Part shown: one piece after another, positions 21,501 through 63,428 of the stretch
How the letters are laid out: every line of letters starts with the position of its first letter
Numbering within the stretch: the first letter of the stretch is position 1
Source of the DNA: Strigops habroptila
Lineage: Eukaryota; Chordata; Aves; Psittaciformes; Psittacidae
Direction of reading: 5' to 3'
Length of the DNA: 64,000 nt
NCBI RefSeq assembly: GCF_004027225.2
Contig: NC_044298.2
Coordinates: 558,001-622,000 of the forward strand
Program-made: the position numbers and the translations under genes
Notes under the pieces: model-generated
The model's database searches: none
Told to the model about the DNA's origin: nothing
The model's input: only the letters and a program-made list of their open reading frames with translations

Positions 21501-24500
21501 AATCTTAGCAACAGGAAGAAAATGTTAAAAACCTGCTGGGCAATAGCTCTTCTGCTGTAAGATGTTATTTGGACATAGGCTAAAGAGGAGACCTATTAGT
21601 AGAGATGTCAATCTTTTTGCAGGCAGAGCTATATTTCAGTCTCTGGGCTGGATTCCCTGGAGCTTTCCTGCACGTGTTGGACACAGAGTTAACAGCACTT
21701 GTGCTTTTGCATGGCAATGTTACCCATGGACTTGAGCAGAAGAGCAGTGCTCCAGAGACCGTTTTCGTTCTGCTTCATCACTGACTTGCTGCATAACCTT
21801 GGCAAATTCCTTCACTCTTCAGCTCCTACCTCTCTAAAGTGGGTCAGAACCTTTATCCTCACGTTTAGTCGCTTTTGCTAATGGGAAGGTGGGTAAAAGC
21901 TAAGTCTTAGTTTTCATCTGGTCATCTTGACCCATTTTTAGTGGGGCTTTTACACACAAGCACGGGTGCTGCCGCAGGGAGCCAGCAGAGCCCCTCTGCT
22001 GCAGTACATGATGTGTGACACAGCAAGTCCAAGGAACATTGACCTGATAAATGAATAAGCAATGGTAGCTGTCGCCAAACATCAGGCACATGAAGCCAGA
22101 ATGCCAAAGCCAGTTGCCTGGCAACCTAAATGGTAGGCACAGGACAGTGGGGACAATCCTTGCCATCTGGACTCTTCTGTGCAATCTATAGAGACACTCG
22201 CATCACGTGAGTGAGATCATCTGCATGCTGCTGTTTCCATAGAGACCCCAGAGGAATCAGTATTGAAAGACTCCAATTACAGAGGCAGCAGCAAAGCACC
22301 TCAAAGGCTTATTCCATTCATTTATTCCACTTCATTTTGTGCTTGAGACAGAGAGTGTGAGGCTGGAATTATGATGCTGGAGAGCTGTGCTGAGGTCATC
22401 TGGGGTGTGTTTTTTACCCCCCTTCATAGCCAATTTGGGGAGGTTAGTTAGGGAAGAAAAACCCTGGAGTTGAAATTAATGGTGCCTGATCACAAGCTAA
22501 GCCACATCTGAGCTTCTACAATGCACGGCCTATCTCCTCTGTGCAACTGGAGAGAAGGAATCAATACTTGTTCCCAGGAGCTTTCAGGCAGAGGAGCAGC
22601 CCTGTGTTGTTTAAACCCAGGCAGGGGCAGTGCACAGCCAGGGCTGGTTTGCTTTGGGCTCGGGGTGATCCAGATGCCTGCTATTAAACCCATGTAGTCC
22701 CTTATCTTTACTAGGGCACACGAGCCCAGTGAGCACCCCTGGCTGCAGCATGTCCCAGGCACTTGCTGTCTGACAGTAACTCACCGGGTTGTTCTCACTG
22801 GTGTAGAAAACTGCTCTCGGTGGAGGTGCTGGGGTTTGGACATCCTGGCTGGCAGCAGCACTTAAGCAATCCTTGGCTGCCATATGGAGGGCACAGCCAT
22901 GGTCCAACTAAGGAAAGGAAAAGGCAAACAGGCATCAAACTTCTCAGCAGTCAAAGGAACCCAGTTGGTGGTTTGGTTTGTACGCTCATTGCATGCACGT
23001 TAGGGTGGCTATGAGGGAAGCGTGCAAGACCTAACAATTCTCTGCAATGAGAATAAAACCTCGTCATGAGAATGTGAATTCATCATGAAAAAGCACATGC
23101 TGTAGAGCCACATGTCACATTGAGAGGCTGCCTCTAAATCATTGCCATTCACTTCAGTCAGCTACCATACAAGTCATTTAGAGAGCCAAGCCCTGTACCT
23201 GGAAGAGTTCTCTATCCCCTTCAAGATTGCTTAAGTGCACAAATACAACCATCAGGATCTTATTGCTGGGACATTCCCCCAGTGTTTCTGCCTACCCTGA
23301 TGAATAGCAGCTAGTACTTTGAAAATTCCAGCTGTCTACTAGCTCAGAATCACGTCAGTGGTTGAGATTAGTGCAGCGCTACCCACTATTTGGTATTTAT
23401 AATGACATTCCCTACACTGATTTTCCTGACTGTGTCCCTGCATACAGACTCTTTCATTATAACACAGGCACGGCTGAGAAAGGGACAGCTAAGCTGATTA
23501 GTTCTTTTTTCCATAGAGAGACTGCTGAAGGATGCCTGTAAAGCTTGAGCCAAACCAGGCAAGAAAGTGAGGAGGAGAAGGACAAGCATTTTATGATGTT
23601 GTGGTGAAAGAGAATAGAAGCATTTGTCAGTGACTAAACCAACGTATCCTCCAAGCAGAGGCTGTGACCAAAGCAAAACTGAAAGTCACCCTTCCTGTTA
23701 CTGACTGGAACAGTTGCAGGCTCGAGCTGTAAACAGAGCAAGTAGTTTCCTATTTTGTCTGTCTGCAGAGATGAGAGTAGCCATAAAGTAAAGTTTAGAG
23801 ACAGGAGCAGCTGGTTCAGTTCTCCCTGGCATGATGCAATTCTGCTGTCATCCCACTTTTCCTCAGGGGGTCATTTGAAAGCCACAAGAAGCAAGTGTAA
23901 TGTTGGATTACCCCACATCCCAAACACACAATGGGCTCCTGAATCAGCATTTCAACACTCCCTCTCCTTTTAGGGAGGGAATTCAACTGGTTTGGGCTCA
24001 GTACTAGATACCTATCTAACTGCAGGTAGATAGTTTTGTCACCACGTATTTCTCTTGTTCCCACAATGGTCTTTTCCTCAAATCCAAACCATCAGTTTAG
24101 GATGTCCTACTTGGCTGTGTTCAGTTCACATCCACAGAAGTGTCTTCGTTTACAGCCCAGAGCAAAGCACCAAGATGATAATGTACTACATGAATAACTA
24201 GAGCATGCAACTGTTGTCTCCTGTTCACCTAGAAAAGGTCAGCCCCAAGTTATTCCGAACCTGGAGTCACGGTCCCTCTCATTTCCTTTGAACGTTCCAT
24301 ATTGCCTCCCTCTCAAGTGAACATCTTGAGGCTGTGAGCTTTGCTCACTTAAAAGGCAAGCTCACTGCTCTGGGGACATCCTTCCTCAGGAGTCCCGTGC
24401 AAATCCTGACCTGTGGAGCAGTGGATGAAAGTCAAGCAAGGATTCACTTCTCGCTCTGTGTGTTCAGTTCATGTGTGCCTAGAGAAAGACTCTGTCTTGA

Positions 24501-26002
24501 AGTCCCGTCCTCTGTTCTTGCAGCCAAGTACATGGAATTTCTCTTTTTCTATCAAGAGAACATATCCCATCTTACTACGTCCTTCTCCTGGAAGGATACT
24601 GGTTTAGAGCATCACTTCTTTGAACCTTAGCATGATAAGTCTTCCTCAGAATCACTGTGTAGCCTTGAGTGCTTTGGAACTTTCCCTTTGTGGAATGTAG
24701 CTTGTGCTGGGCTGTAGAAGCAGCTTCTAAGGTGTAATCCTTTCCTAACTCTCTGAAGTGCTACAAAATCAACACAAGCTCCTACAGCAGTGAATACAAC
24801 GCTACTCATAGTGAGTTGGTTACACACTGCTAATGCATTAGCTACTCTGACTTTACAGCAGCAACGTGCCACTTGGTCCCTCCTCCTGAATAAAAGGCAG
24901 TGGCTTATCACTGGTCCCCTTGGCTTCGTGCAGAATGCCAGAGACACATCCATACACCTTCCTGGCTCACTGTAGAGCTGTGTAGTAAATCCTAACGCGT
25001 AGAGAAGGTTCTCAGGTTTTCACATCACCTTTTAATGCTGTTCTCCTACTAGAGTGGGGTTTGTAGTAAGTTTGCATCTGCCAAAGGCCAGAGTAGTGTA
25101 ACTCGGATCCCTGAAATGGCAGCAAACCATCACGTGGTACGTGGAGATTAATCACAAAGTCATGTGCCATAAGGTGGAGCTGTTCCTACATGTTTCCACA
25201 TATTTTAGTCCCGAGAAAAGGCTGTTTATTTCATCAGGGCTGCCATCATAAGTACTGTACAGCCAGAATCTCATCTCTGGAACGAAGCAGTTATACAGCC
25301 ATCCTCTTTAACGGCTGCATGTCACGATGTGCTGGTGAAAAAGCCTTGAAAGGACAAGAGCAAACAAACCACCCGAGATTCTTTACCACTGTGAAGGCAT
25401 TCCAGATCTGCACCGTTAAACTCATTGTGCTGTTTATAGTCTAAGGAAGCTTTCCTGATAACACAGTGCTGCTGTATTGCTGTGGCAGAGCTGATATTAC
25501 TACACCCACCTGATGCAAAATTATCTTCCCACCAGCAACAGCCTTTGTGCAAGGCTGGGGGATCTGTTCTGTGGGAAGGGCTTCTCCCTTTGTACTTCCC
25601 AGCAGTGCAGAGCAAGTAGATTCTCTGTTTTCTGAGACACACTTGCAGCACAGATGTGGAATTCCAGCATTCTGGACATTGCAGAATGCCAAACTTTAAC
25701 CTTCTAACAAGTGTCTTAAGCCAACTCTCCTGCCTTGCTTCATGTCCTCTCCAGCCAACAGAGGGAAGCGCAGAAGGACTAACACACACAAGCTGTCTCT
25801 CTTTCCTTTGCCTACAGTGGGAGTTTACACTTGTGGGAGGCACCAAGACTTTAGATGACAAATGTAAGCAGCATCTCACTTTTGACAGTTGTAAATTGTC
25901 ATTCCAGTTCACAGGACAGCTGAAGCACTGGAAGCAGCATCACGCCATTGCAGGGCTTACCTTTAGAGGATGGGAGAGAAGTCCTTTCAAACTCCTCAGC
26001 AT
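15598..26002 (-). CDS. DAP3: DAP3 (mitoribosomal protein mS29), complete, 12 coding exons
   Basis: GTP-binding protein of the small mitoribosomal subunit, also known as a pro-apoptotic factor. Coding exons, first to last: 25961-26002, 22785-22907, 19658-19759, 19039-19147, 18572-18664, 18028-18158, 17813-17893, 17096-17254, 16675-16734, 16122-16211, 15780-15897, 15598-15683. Sum 1,194 nt, 397 residues plus TAA (human about 398), all phases compatible. The first coding exon gives [14 protein letters not shown], a short basic mitochondrial presequence; its ATG lies 5 nt into exon 2 with A at -3. Walker A GEKGTGKT is at residues 127-134 and the Walker B strand LLVAVDG near 257-263. Family blocks [22 protein letters not shown] and SQTGSLFKP are present. 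The C-terminus is family-typical. The intron before Walker A looks U12-type. CR1 copies sit in introns only. Confidence 0.95.
16275..16598 (+). mobile_element. CR1 LINE 3' fragment
   Basis: Sense-oriented CR1 3' end filling most of the DAP3 intron 16212-16674. Confidence 0.85.
17419..17578 (+). mobile_element. CR1 LINE terminal fragment, diverged
   Basis: Sense-oriented CR1 end with more changes than the other copies, in the DAP3 intron 17255-17812. Confidence 0.75.
18215..18225 (+). repeat. Poly-G run
   Basis: Eleven G in a row in the DAP3 intron 18159-18571. Confidence 0.9.
18665..19038 (-). other. DAP3: Probable U12-type (minor spliceosome) intron of DAP3
   Basis: On the minus strand the donor reads GTATCTTTT, one mismatch from the U12 consensus GTATCCTTT. 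Upstream of the acceptor is TTCCTTGAC (18679-18687), a full match to the U12 branch motif, with the branch A about 15 nt before the exon. The acceptor region lacks a polypyrimidine tract and skips a nearer AG. The exon join is fixed by the protein ([13 protein letters not shown]). Confidence 0.75.
19283..19460 (-). mobile_element. CR1 LINE internal fragment (reverse transcriptase part)
   Basis: On the minus strand it encodes [13 protein letters not shown], a conserved CR1 reverse transcriptase stretch. It is an internal remnant, not a 3' end, in the DAP3 intron 19148-19657. It is broken and non-functional. Confidence 0.75.
19760..22784 (-). other. DAP3 intron, nothing recognised
   Basis: About 3 kb. 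Only short chance ORFs; no repeat family recognised by eye. Confidence 0.6.
22908..25960 (-). other. DAP3 intron, nothing recognised
   Basis: About 3 kb with short chance ORFs only. Confidence 0.6.
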
Positions 26003-26007
26003 TTTTT

Positions 26008-27573
26008 CTGCAGAGAAAAAGTGGATTTTTAGGGGGATTTATTATGGTTAATGTATCTTATGCTGGGAGAGAATCATTCCTGCCCAAAGAGCTTCAAGTC
26101 TTGGCACACAAATCATTCAGACAAGCTGTCAGAACCTGCAGCAATGCAGTGGCTCCTGGTAACCAGCAACATTTGCTTAATAAAAAACTGTTCCTTTCTT
26201 GTCTTGCCTTTTTTCACAGATACATTAAAAAACCCCAGAACAAACCACCAAACCCAAACCTTACTTTAGAGGTCAGGATACTTCATTCATCTAGTAAGAG
26301 GCCAACTTCTTTCCCTAGGGAAGGGCATCTAGTTTGAGTGCAGCTGTTAAAGAGATGCAAAAGCAACAGCTACCCAGTGATTATTCTGAAGAAACTGGAC
26401 TAATGCAGAGACTGAAGATGCTTCCTGTTAATGTATAGTAATACCTCCTGATCCCACCAGGAGAAACAAAACCCCAAACCGAAACACTTGAGCAATTGTG
26501 ATGCAAAAAGAAAGGCAAAAAGGTCAGTAAATGGTTAAATCAGTCATCCCTGATGGCATTCAAGGCCTTCTTCATCCCACTCCTTGAGGGGAAGATAATG
26601 ACAACGCCTAAGAAAGATGCTTGAAGAATTCCTGGTTGCAGGAAGTTACCCAAATGCATTCCAAGGCAGATCATTACCTTGTAGGAATGGCTCGTAGTGG
26701 GATTGGTGCTTAACTGCAGCGAGCCCAAGATGCTTGAACCGCACAGAACGAGTAAATCCACCACATGGAGGGCGTTACTTTTCTTGAAGACGTGTCACGT
26801 TCCTTCCTCCAACAGTCAAAGCACAACCCAGAGCTGAAAAACAAGCCCCAGTTTTGCTATTTCGAGGATGAGTGAAGCTATCGGCCTGGGGAGGGTTTTT
26901 TTAAGCCTGTTACTTTGCTGTGCTGGTACAGGAGAGGAAGGAGAAGGTCTGTTCTGCACGAGAGCACAGCCCGTTTGTTTCACATCACAGTTCAACAGTG
27001 AAGAAAGGGCTGGCAAAGCTGTTTGCTCCAACACAACTGGACGTTTCTGTATCTTTAGGGCACCGCTAACACTGCGGCAGAGTCCTGGCCTGAGTCAACA
27101 GCGCTGGCAAGGTTCTTCTCCAGGGTTTGCCTGGCTCTGGGAGAGGAGCAGATCCAAACTGCAGCCACTTCCCTGGGTTGGTTTAAAGAACGGTCCCCCT
27201 CAGCACGCTGTTCCCTGACCGCTTGTGGTCTTCAGGGAAGGATTCAGGGATCAAAACTCGCTACTAAAACTGATGCAAAGAACCCTCAAAGTCGTATTCG
27301 CGGCCACCGCCAGGGAACCCTCACCCATCGCCTCCCCACACCGAGTCAGACCCAGCCTCCCGACTGCTCGCCCTGTACTCGCTCCTGGCTCCAGGAAGCC
27401 AAGCGCCAGGACCACGCCAGCAGAGACGGACACAGCTCGGAGCTGGTGCCCGCTGCCCCTCGGGGAGCCGTTCCCCGGGACCCCCCCCGCCCTCCTGCGG
27501 GCGGACCGGCCGCTGCCCCCGGCCCCGCCGCTGCTCGTTCCCCCCCGAACCCCGTCCTGCCCCCGGCACTCAC
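26008..27573 (-). other. DAP3 intron 1
   Basis: Between the non-coding first exon and the start-codon exon. It becomes GC-rich towards the CpG island. A chance open stretch ending in a GT-like donor near 26680 was considered as a first coding exon and set aside. Confidence 0.6.
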
Positions 27574-27660
27574 CGCAGGCCGCGCCGCCGGGATCCGCCA
27601 CACGCGCGGGCCGCTACGGGAGCCGCGCGGGGCCAGGTGCCGCCCGGCGGGGCGGGGCCG
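27574..27660 (-). other. DAP3: DAP3 non-coding first exon (5' limit approximate)
   Basis: The DAP3 start codon lies in a later exon, so an upstream leader exon is needed. A strong donor (GCG followed by GTGAGT) on the minus strand at 27574/27573 lies in the CpG island. Its transcription start is not visible; 27660 is a rough limit. Confidence 0.5.
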
Positions 27661-27719
27661 CGGCGGAGGGGTGTGGCCGCGCCGGGGGGGCGTGGCCGCG
27701 GCCGGGGCGCTCGCTCGCG

Positions 27720-27888
27720 GTGGAGCAGGAGCCGCCGCCATTTTGGTTTCGCTGCCTCGGCTCGGAGCAGGGCCGAAGCGGCGGCCGGTCCCTGCGGGTC
27801 CCGCCCTGGCCCCGTCCGCGCGGGCGGCCGGGAACGATGCGGCGCGGAGGAGCCCGGCCTCGGCCCCGGTCGTGTTGTCGCTGACACG
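27720..27888 (+). other. ASH1L: ASH1L non-coding exon 1 (5' limit approximate)
   Basis: The ASH1L start codon lies in exon 2 (from 33545), so a leader exon in the CpG island is expected. A good donor (ACG followed by GTGAGG) ends at 27888. A second donor at 28106/28107 (GTGAGT) could make an alternative longer or separate first exon. The transcription start is not visible. Confidence 0.45.
27734..27746 (-). promoter_or_regulatory. YY1 binding motif
   Basis: The minus strand reads CCAAAATGGCGGC, a strong YY1 consensus, common just downstream of TATA-less starts and near ribosomal-protein gene starts. It lies between the two divergent first-exon donors. Confidence 0.6.
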
Positions 27889-28083
27889 GTGAGGAGCGGA
27901 GCGAGCGAGCGAGCGGGGCGTCGGGCGGGGACTGGGACCGCCTCAGGCCCGGAGCCCGGGGGGAGGGGAGCCCGGCCGGGGAGCCGCGCCGCGGGGGCCG
28001 CCCCGCCCCGCCCCGCCGCTGCCCCGCATCCCCGGTCGCGGGGCCCGGTCGCGGGGCAGCCCCGGCGGCGGGGGCTCGGCGGG

Positions 28084-28106
28084 GCGGCGGCGGCGGCGGC
28101 GGCGGG
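28084..28106 (+). repeat. (CGG)n repeat
   Basis: CGG triplets in the CpG island, ending at a possible splice donor (GTGAGT). Confidence 0.85.
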
Positions 28107-28223
28107 GTGAGTCCCCGGCGGCGGCGGGAGTGCGCGGGGCCGCGGCGGGGGAGGGGGGGCTCGGCAGTGCCCGCGGCCGGAGTTGGAGCGGGGGGACCCC
28201 GGCGGGGCCGTTGCGTGAAGCGG

Positions 28224-28340
28224 GGCGGGGGATCCCTGACAGCCGGGCCCGCGCCAGGAGGGGGCGGGGGATCCCTGACAGCCGGGCCCGCGCCGGGGAG
28301 GGAGGCGGGGTATCCCTGCCACAGCGGGGCCCGACGCGGC
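28224..28340 (+). repeat. GC-rich tandem repeat in the CpG island
   Basis: Two nearly perfect ~33-bp copies containing GATCCCTGACAGCCGGGCCC, about 39 bp apart, and a third diverged copy. A weaker relative lies near 28487-28520. Confidence 0.8.
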
Positions 28341-28706
28341 GCGGGGGGTCCCGGCGGCGGGAGCGGGGCCCGCGGGAGGCCCGAGTGCCGGCGGGACGGC
28401 CGGGGCCGTGCCCTGCGGGGGTGCCGGCAGCCTGACAGCCGCGCTCATGCGTTGTGTCGGCCCCGCGGCGCGGGGAGGGGGGGGGCGGGATATCACCTGA
28501 CAGCTGGCCCGGTGCCGCGGCGGGGGGCGGCGGGCGCGGGTCAGCCCCGGCCCGGCCCCGGGGGTCGCCGGTGTCGCGGCGGGATTCAGGGAGTTTCCCC
28601 GGGATCGGGTCTGTTCCACAGCCCCGAACTTGGGGGCTGTGTGGGGCCGGGCGTGGGGGCGCGGGGCCCGGCCCCTCGGTGGTGGCGGTGCTGCGGGGGG
28701 GGGGGG

Positions 28707-31700
28707 CTCTGTACATGGCTGTGGCGTTCTGCTTGTTGGATGTTGTTGATGGGTCAGTGCCTTGTGGGCTTTTCTGCCTGCGATTCCCTCCTTCGTGCTG
28801 CAGAAATCTCACTTTTGTTGCGTTTTTATGCTCTTTTAGTTGAAGCAACCGGTAATTTGGGATGAGGTGGTTGTACCTAATGCACCTTAGCCTTACCCAC
28901 CTCTCGGCTGAGAAGCCAAGGTGTTGCTGTCCTTTGCTTAGTGTTAGATAGCCTCCTGACTTCCTAACTTCTGGGTTTCACCCTTGGTTTGTGGTTCCTT
29001 CACACTGTTAATTACGGAGCAGAGAACTAGAAAGCACTCGGAATGTGGGTTCCCATCAGATGGCCTCAGGACACGCATTCACTCTCCTGGTAGTTGTGTG
29101 TTGTCAGGAGCCAAGCTTGAGGTAGTGGGTTCTTGCACTGGCTTTCCAGGCTTGTTAGGAGAGATCTGGGGAGCAGGGATGGATGTGTGCTGAAGCTCTG
29201 GGACTTGACATTTAAATCCACTTAGTTTCCATTGTCAGACACGTCGTTTGCATGTTCTGGTGTTTGTTTTGCTTGTTTTCCGTGCACTGATACAGACTGC
29301 ACCTGCAAAGCAATGTTTGCCAAAGAATGCAGGGGGGTTTGGTGAATCCTGAAAGATTGGGTTTCACATGGTCATCCTTGAGGACCTCCAGCCCATCGCT
29401 GGTGCTTCTGCCTCTGCGTGAATGGGGAAGTTCTAGCAGCTGGTTGAACATATGGGTAGAGATGGGCTCTCAAATCATCATCTGTCTGCACACTTGAGTT
29501 CTTAAGCAGCATTTGTACTTGAAAATGAAAGCTTCAGTAGCTTTTCTACGCCGTATAATAAGACTTTGGGTTTATTATTTTGAGGGGGTCTGTGTTTAGG
29601 TGTAAAGACAAATCTTGGTTCCGTTTTACAGCCAAAGTTACCACAACTTTTTGGACTTCAGTTGCGTTTGATTGGCGCAGACAGTCAACAGCATCTAGAA
29701 AGCACTTAATGTTTGAGTGATAATAAACAGGAGAATGACTTGAGTCATGATTTACAAGAAGCAGCAGCTTGTTTTCAGTTGTTTGCAGAAGTTTAAACTG
29801 TCCTCGAGGATACAAAAAGCAGTTTGAACACTTGATGCAAGGGATGGGCTTATGGATAGAAATTGTAATGCTTGTTGTCACAAGAAAAGAATGGAAGGAG
29901 CACTGATAGTTACTGAATTACAGTTGGTTTGAAATGGGTATTGTTGTCGGATGGATTGTTGACTTTTAATTCAAGTAACTTGGTGTTGGCACGAGGAGGA
30001 CGTTTACCATTGGGGATGCGTTTCTTCTGCGCCACTGGGGTCGTGCATTTCATCTCTCAGCTTCCAAAAGGGAAAACCAAACGTCTGAGAGCTGACTTTT
30101 TCGGAGTTAGAACCTGTAAGCCGAGCGCACCTCAGAATGAAAGGAGAAGGAAGGAGAATTCCATAGGCTGTGAAAGCAAAACCTGGATTTGTTCCTAATT
30201 TTCTGTATCCTGGCATTACCTGTTGCGCCGCACAGCTTATGTGGTGTGTGGCCATCCTGGCCCTGGGTTCTTGGTGTAACCAAAGGCCTTGTCTGCACGT
30301 TATGGCAGGAGTTAAAGGTGGAATCATGGAATGGGTTGGGTTGAAGGGATCTTAAAGCTCCTCCAGCTCCAACCCCCTGCCACGGGCAGGGACACCTTCC
30401 ACCAGAGCAGGTTGCTCCAAGCCCCTGTGTCCAACCTGGCCTTGAACACTGCCAGGGATGGGGCAGCCACAGCTTCTCTGGGAAAAGTCTGTGCCAGCGC
30501 CTCAGCACCCTCACAGGGAAGAGCTTCTGCCCAAGAGCTCATCTCAGTCTCCCCTCTGGCAGGTTAAAGCCATTCCCCTTGTCCTGTCACTCCAGTCCCT
30601 GATGAAGGTCCCTCTCCAGCATCCTTGCAGCCCCCTTCAGACACTGAAAGTGGAACAGTGGGTTACTATGTCCCTTGTCTGATGTTGGGTCTAACAGCTT
30701 AAGGCTAAGTGACCCTTTGGTCTGATTAAATATGGGGTTTGTTATACAGTGTTTGGCAATTTCATGTTGATTTGCATATGGACAGTGAAACATCAAAATT
30801 ATCAGGCAAGTCCAAAGGGAATCTTGTGCTTCCAGCCTTTTCAGTCAAGGTAGAGCACCAGAGGTTAAGACACCAGAAGAAACATCACATCTGCCTACAA
30901 AGTTTCCCTCCCACTGGGGCGTGCTTGGAGTGTCATCATGCACCTCTTCCTACAACATCAGTGTCCTGCTCCCATTTCTTGTCCCAAGGTCCTTGAACTT
31001 CCATTTCAGTGACCTCCAGTGCTGCTTTGTGGAGAAATACGCTGGGGTTTTAGGGTACATTTCACTCTCTTTTTGAGAAAGAACTTCTGAGTGTGGTAGC
31101 TGACTTCCACAGCAGAAGAAAGAAGACAAGGCCTATGAGAAGCAATTCTAGGAGGCCAAAGACTTACTAGGAATGGTTTGGGATTTCAAACACTCAGCTG
31201 GATTTTTGGACATCCCTTGGAGCCGAAGCTTAGCGAAAGAAAAATACCTTCCAAATGGAAAATCCCTGGATGTTTTTTTGTCAACAGGAGCAGTAGCAGA
31301 AGTGAAGATCTGTAGTAAATTGGGCAGAGGAAAACAAAATCTCATTTAATATTGCTAATGGGATGGGGGGAAATGTATTGAGGAGCCTGCCATGGAAGTC
31401 AGCCCTTGGTACAGAAATCTTAGGAGATGATGGACAGAAAGGGCTTTGGATGTGTCAGCAGGGAAATAAGAATGACTAAAAAGTGTGAAACCTGTAAATG
31501 GCATTAGAACAATCATTCATGAACAGCATTTAGTTCTAGGTAGCACATGTCAAAGCGGCTGTTAAAATGCTTCCTAGTTAATCTTATGGGGAAGAATGAT
31601 TCCAGGAGGGATTTGAGACCTACAGAATCTACTGGATGAGAGACTGGCAGTTTGATGTGGTTTGCTTCTTGGGGTGATGGTTAAGGCATGTCTTGATCAT

Positions 31701-33544
31701 CACTTGTAAGGCTGTGTAGAGATTTGATACAAGATGGTTCTTAATCCAGGAAGCTCAGTCTTGTGTCGCTGCCTCTGAACTGTGGCAGTCATCATGTGGC
31801 TGCATTTGCACATGGAGATTTTAAGGCAGGAGCTGCAAGAAGAATGATAAAGATCCTGTAGGCAAAGTGTGAAGAGTAGCACAGAGAAAGCAGTGGTGTT
31901 ACTTAAATAAAAGGGGGAGGGATGAAGAAAAGCACACGTGCGATGGAATGTTGTCGCTGGTGAAACAGAAGCACCGAGGAGCAGGAACAAGTGAAGAACC
32001 AAGGTGCAGTTACCCACACCTTGAGGACAACACCAGGAAGCTTGAACTTGGTCAGGTGGGGAAGCAGCAGCGTTGTGGAGCCTCAAAGAGGTGAGATCTC
32101 ATCAGCTCGTGCTTAGGGAATGATCCAGTTGTCGGGTTTTCTGTGAATCAGAGTGGAGTAACTGGGGAGTCAGAGGGGAGGTGACAGTGATGGAGGCAGA
32201 ACGATGCTGAGCTCCAGGATTAGCATTTTTGTTGCCTGGGTAGAGAGGAATTAATGGCTAAATAAAATGACCTGCTATGTGTTTATGAGAGGCATCAGTT
32301 TGTGCCTTTGTTTCTAGGCTTGTTACTGATGCTGTTACTGCAGAACAATGCTTTAACACAGGTCTTTAATTCTCAGTGCGCGCTTTGTCATGGTCTTGCA
32401 GGTTCTAAGGTCAGTATATAAGAAGAATTGCTTCAGGTCTTGCTGTTAAGTACATTTGGAGCTAAGTACAGCAGTATAGATGGTGCTCTTTCAGTTTAAT
32501 TTGGTTTCAGATTTTAAGCTTACTCAATTGTATATGTAAGAAAACAACTGAAGGGGTGTAGCTGTTGTGGACCCCAGGCCCTAGGGAAGGAAACACTGGT
32601 GTGACCATGGATTTGAGAGCTCCGTGGTGGCCTGTAGGATTCTCTCTTATTCTTGAACTTGAATAATAAAGCTTCATGCATGAGTTTAGACTTATTTTAC
32701 TGCTGGACAGTTTGTGTGTGTGTGTTGACGTGCTGTAGCCTAATGGATTGAGGGCTTGATGGGAAAGGAGAACACACTGCACAAGTGGTTGGGATTTGAA
32801 GCCCTGGCATTAGCAAGTTGGGTGAAATCAACTGTTGCTTTAGTTAAGATGAAAAAGTTCCCTCTAATATCTTACGTTAAATAGGAAAGAACCATGTGTG
32901 TGCTGCTGGAAGTGTGGATTTCTCTGTTCCCATGCTCCAGGAAGTACAAATCGGTGTGTGCATGTGTTTGGTGGGGTTGTTCTGTGGGTTTCCTTCGGTT
33001 CTCCTCTCCTTCTTCCTGGATTGTGGAAAGTTCTTAACTAACAAGCAGCTTTTGTGGCACGTTTGCAAACCAGTGCGTAACTTGGGTTAAACTCAACTTT
33101 CCTGGGGGCTCAGGTGATGAAAATGGGATTGTTTCTGGGTTTTGGATGCTTTAGCATAGGTTTCATTAGCTACATCATTCCTTAGGTGCAACTGTTGCAG
33201 TAGGTCCAGACTAAGAGTGGCAGAACCAGGAGTAGCTGTGCTCTGGTTTTAAATAGAGAAAATACTTTGATGGTCAATATTAAAAGCCTTCACCATTATT
33301 TGAAGTGTCCTGGGGATGAATTGGAAATGACATTACAATAATCACCTCGGTTTGATTTTTCACCAGTCATTTAAAAGTGGCTTTACAATAAGTTGTATTT
33401 GTGTAGTAGGTTACAGGACAGGTTGGTGTTTTCAGCTGAGTAACTGGTTGTCTACAATAGGATCGTTTGCTTTTGGATTGGTTTTAATATTCATTTAATT
33501 CCTGCTAGAAAATCAAAGGTTAATTCTGGCTTTTCCTTCTGCAG
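28707..33544 (+). other. ASH1L intron 1
   Basis: Apart from the CR1 copy at 30323 no gene or repeat was recognised. Confidence 0.6.
30323..30652 (-). mobile_element. CR1 LINE 3' fragment
   Basis: Antisense on the plus strand, in ASH1L intron 1. Confidence 0.85.
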
Positions 33545-33641
33545 GGTAAAAGATGCTGACTGCCAGTAGTAGAACAGATCTTCTGTGGAACATATCTCTC
33601 TAAATCTTCCCTGCAGTTACCTGAAGGCATATTTTCCTGTG
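33545..33641 (+). other. ASH1L: ASH1L exon 2 leader with an upstream ORF
   Basis: Exon 2 begins after CAG at 33542-33544. Its 5' UTR holds an ATG at 33553 (A at -3) that opens 16 codons and stops with TAA at 33601-33603, 38 nt before the main ATG. Translation of this small ORF is a guess. Confidence 0.6.

Positions 33642-63428
<29,787 letters not shown>

Larger units (their letters stand above)
27430..28706. promoter_or_regulatory. CpG island, bidirectional DAP3/ASH1L promoter
   Basis: Very GC- and CpG-rich block with no TATA box. DAP3 exon 1 leaves leftward (donor at 27574) and ASH1L exon 1 rightward (donor at 27888), so both starts must lie within about 310 bp or overlap. Promoter role is inferred from composition and gene layout. 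Confidence 0.7.

Noticed and set aside
26540-26764. Candidate first coding exon of DAP3 ending at a GTAATG donor
   Set aside because: The exon at 25961-26007 has a clear acceptor, ATG, basic presequence and GTAAGC donor and joins in phase to the next exon.
27570-28619. Long minus-strand open frames in the CpG island
   Set aside because: Pro/Arg/Gly-rich frames arise from CpG-rich DNA lacking stops. They cross the expected first exons and match no family I know.
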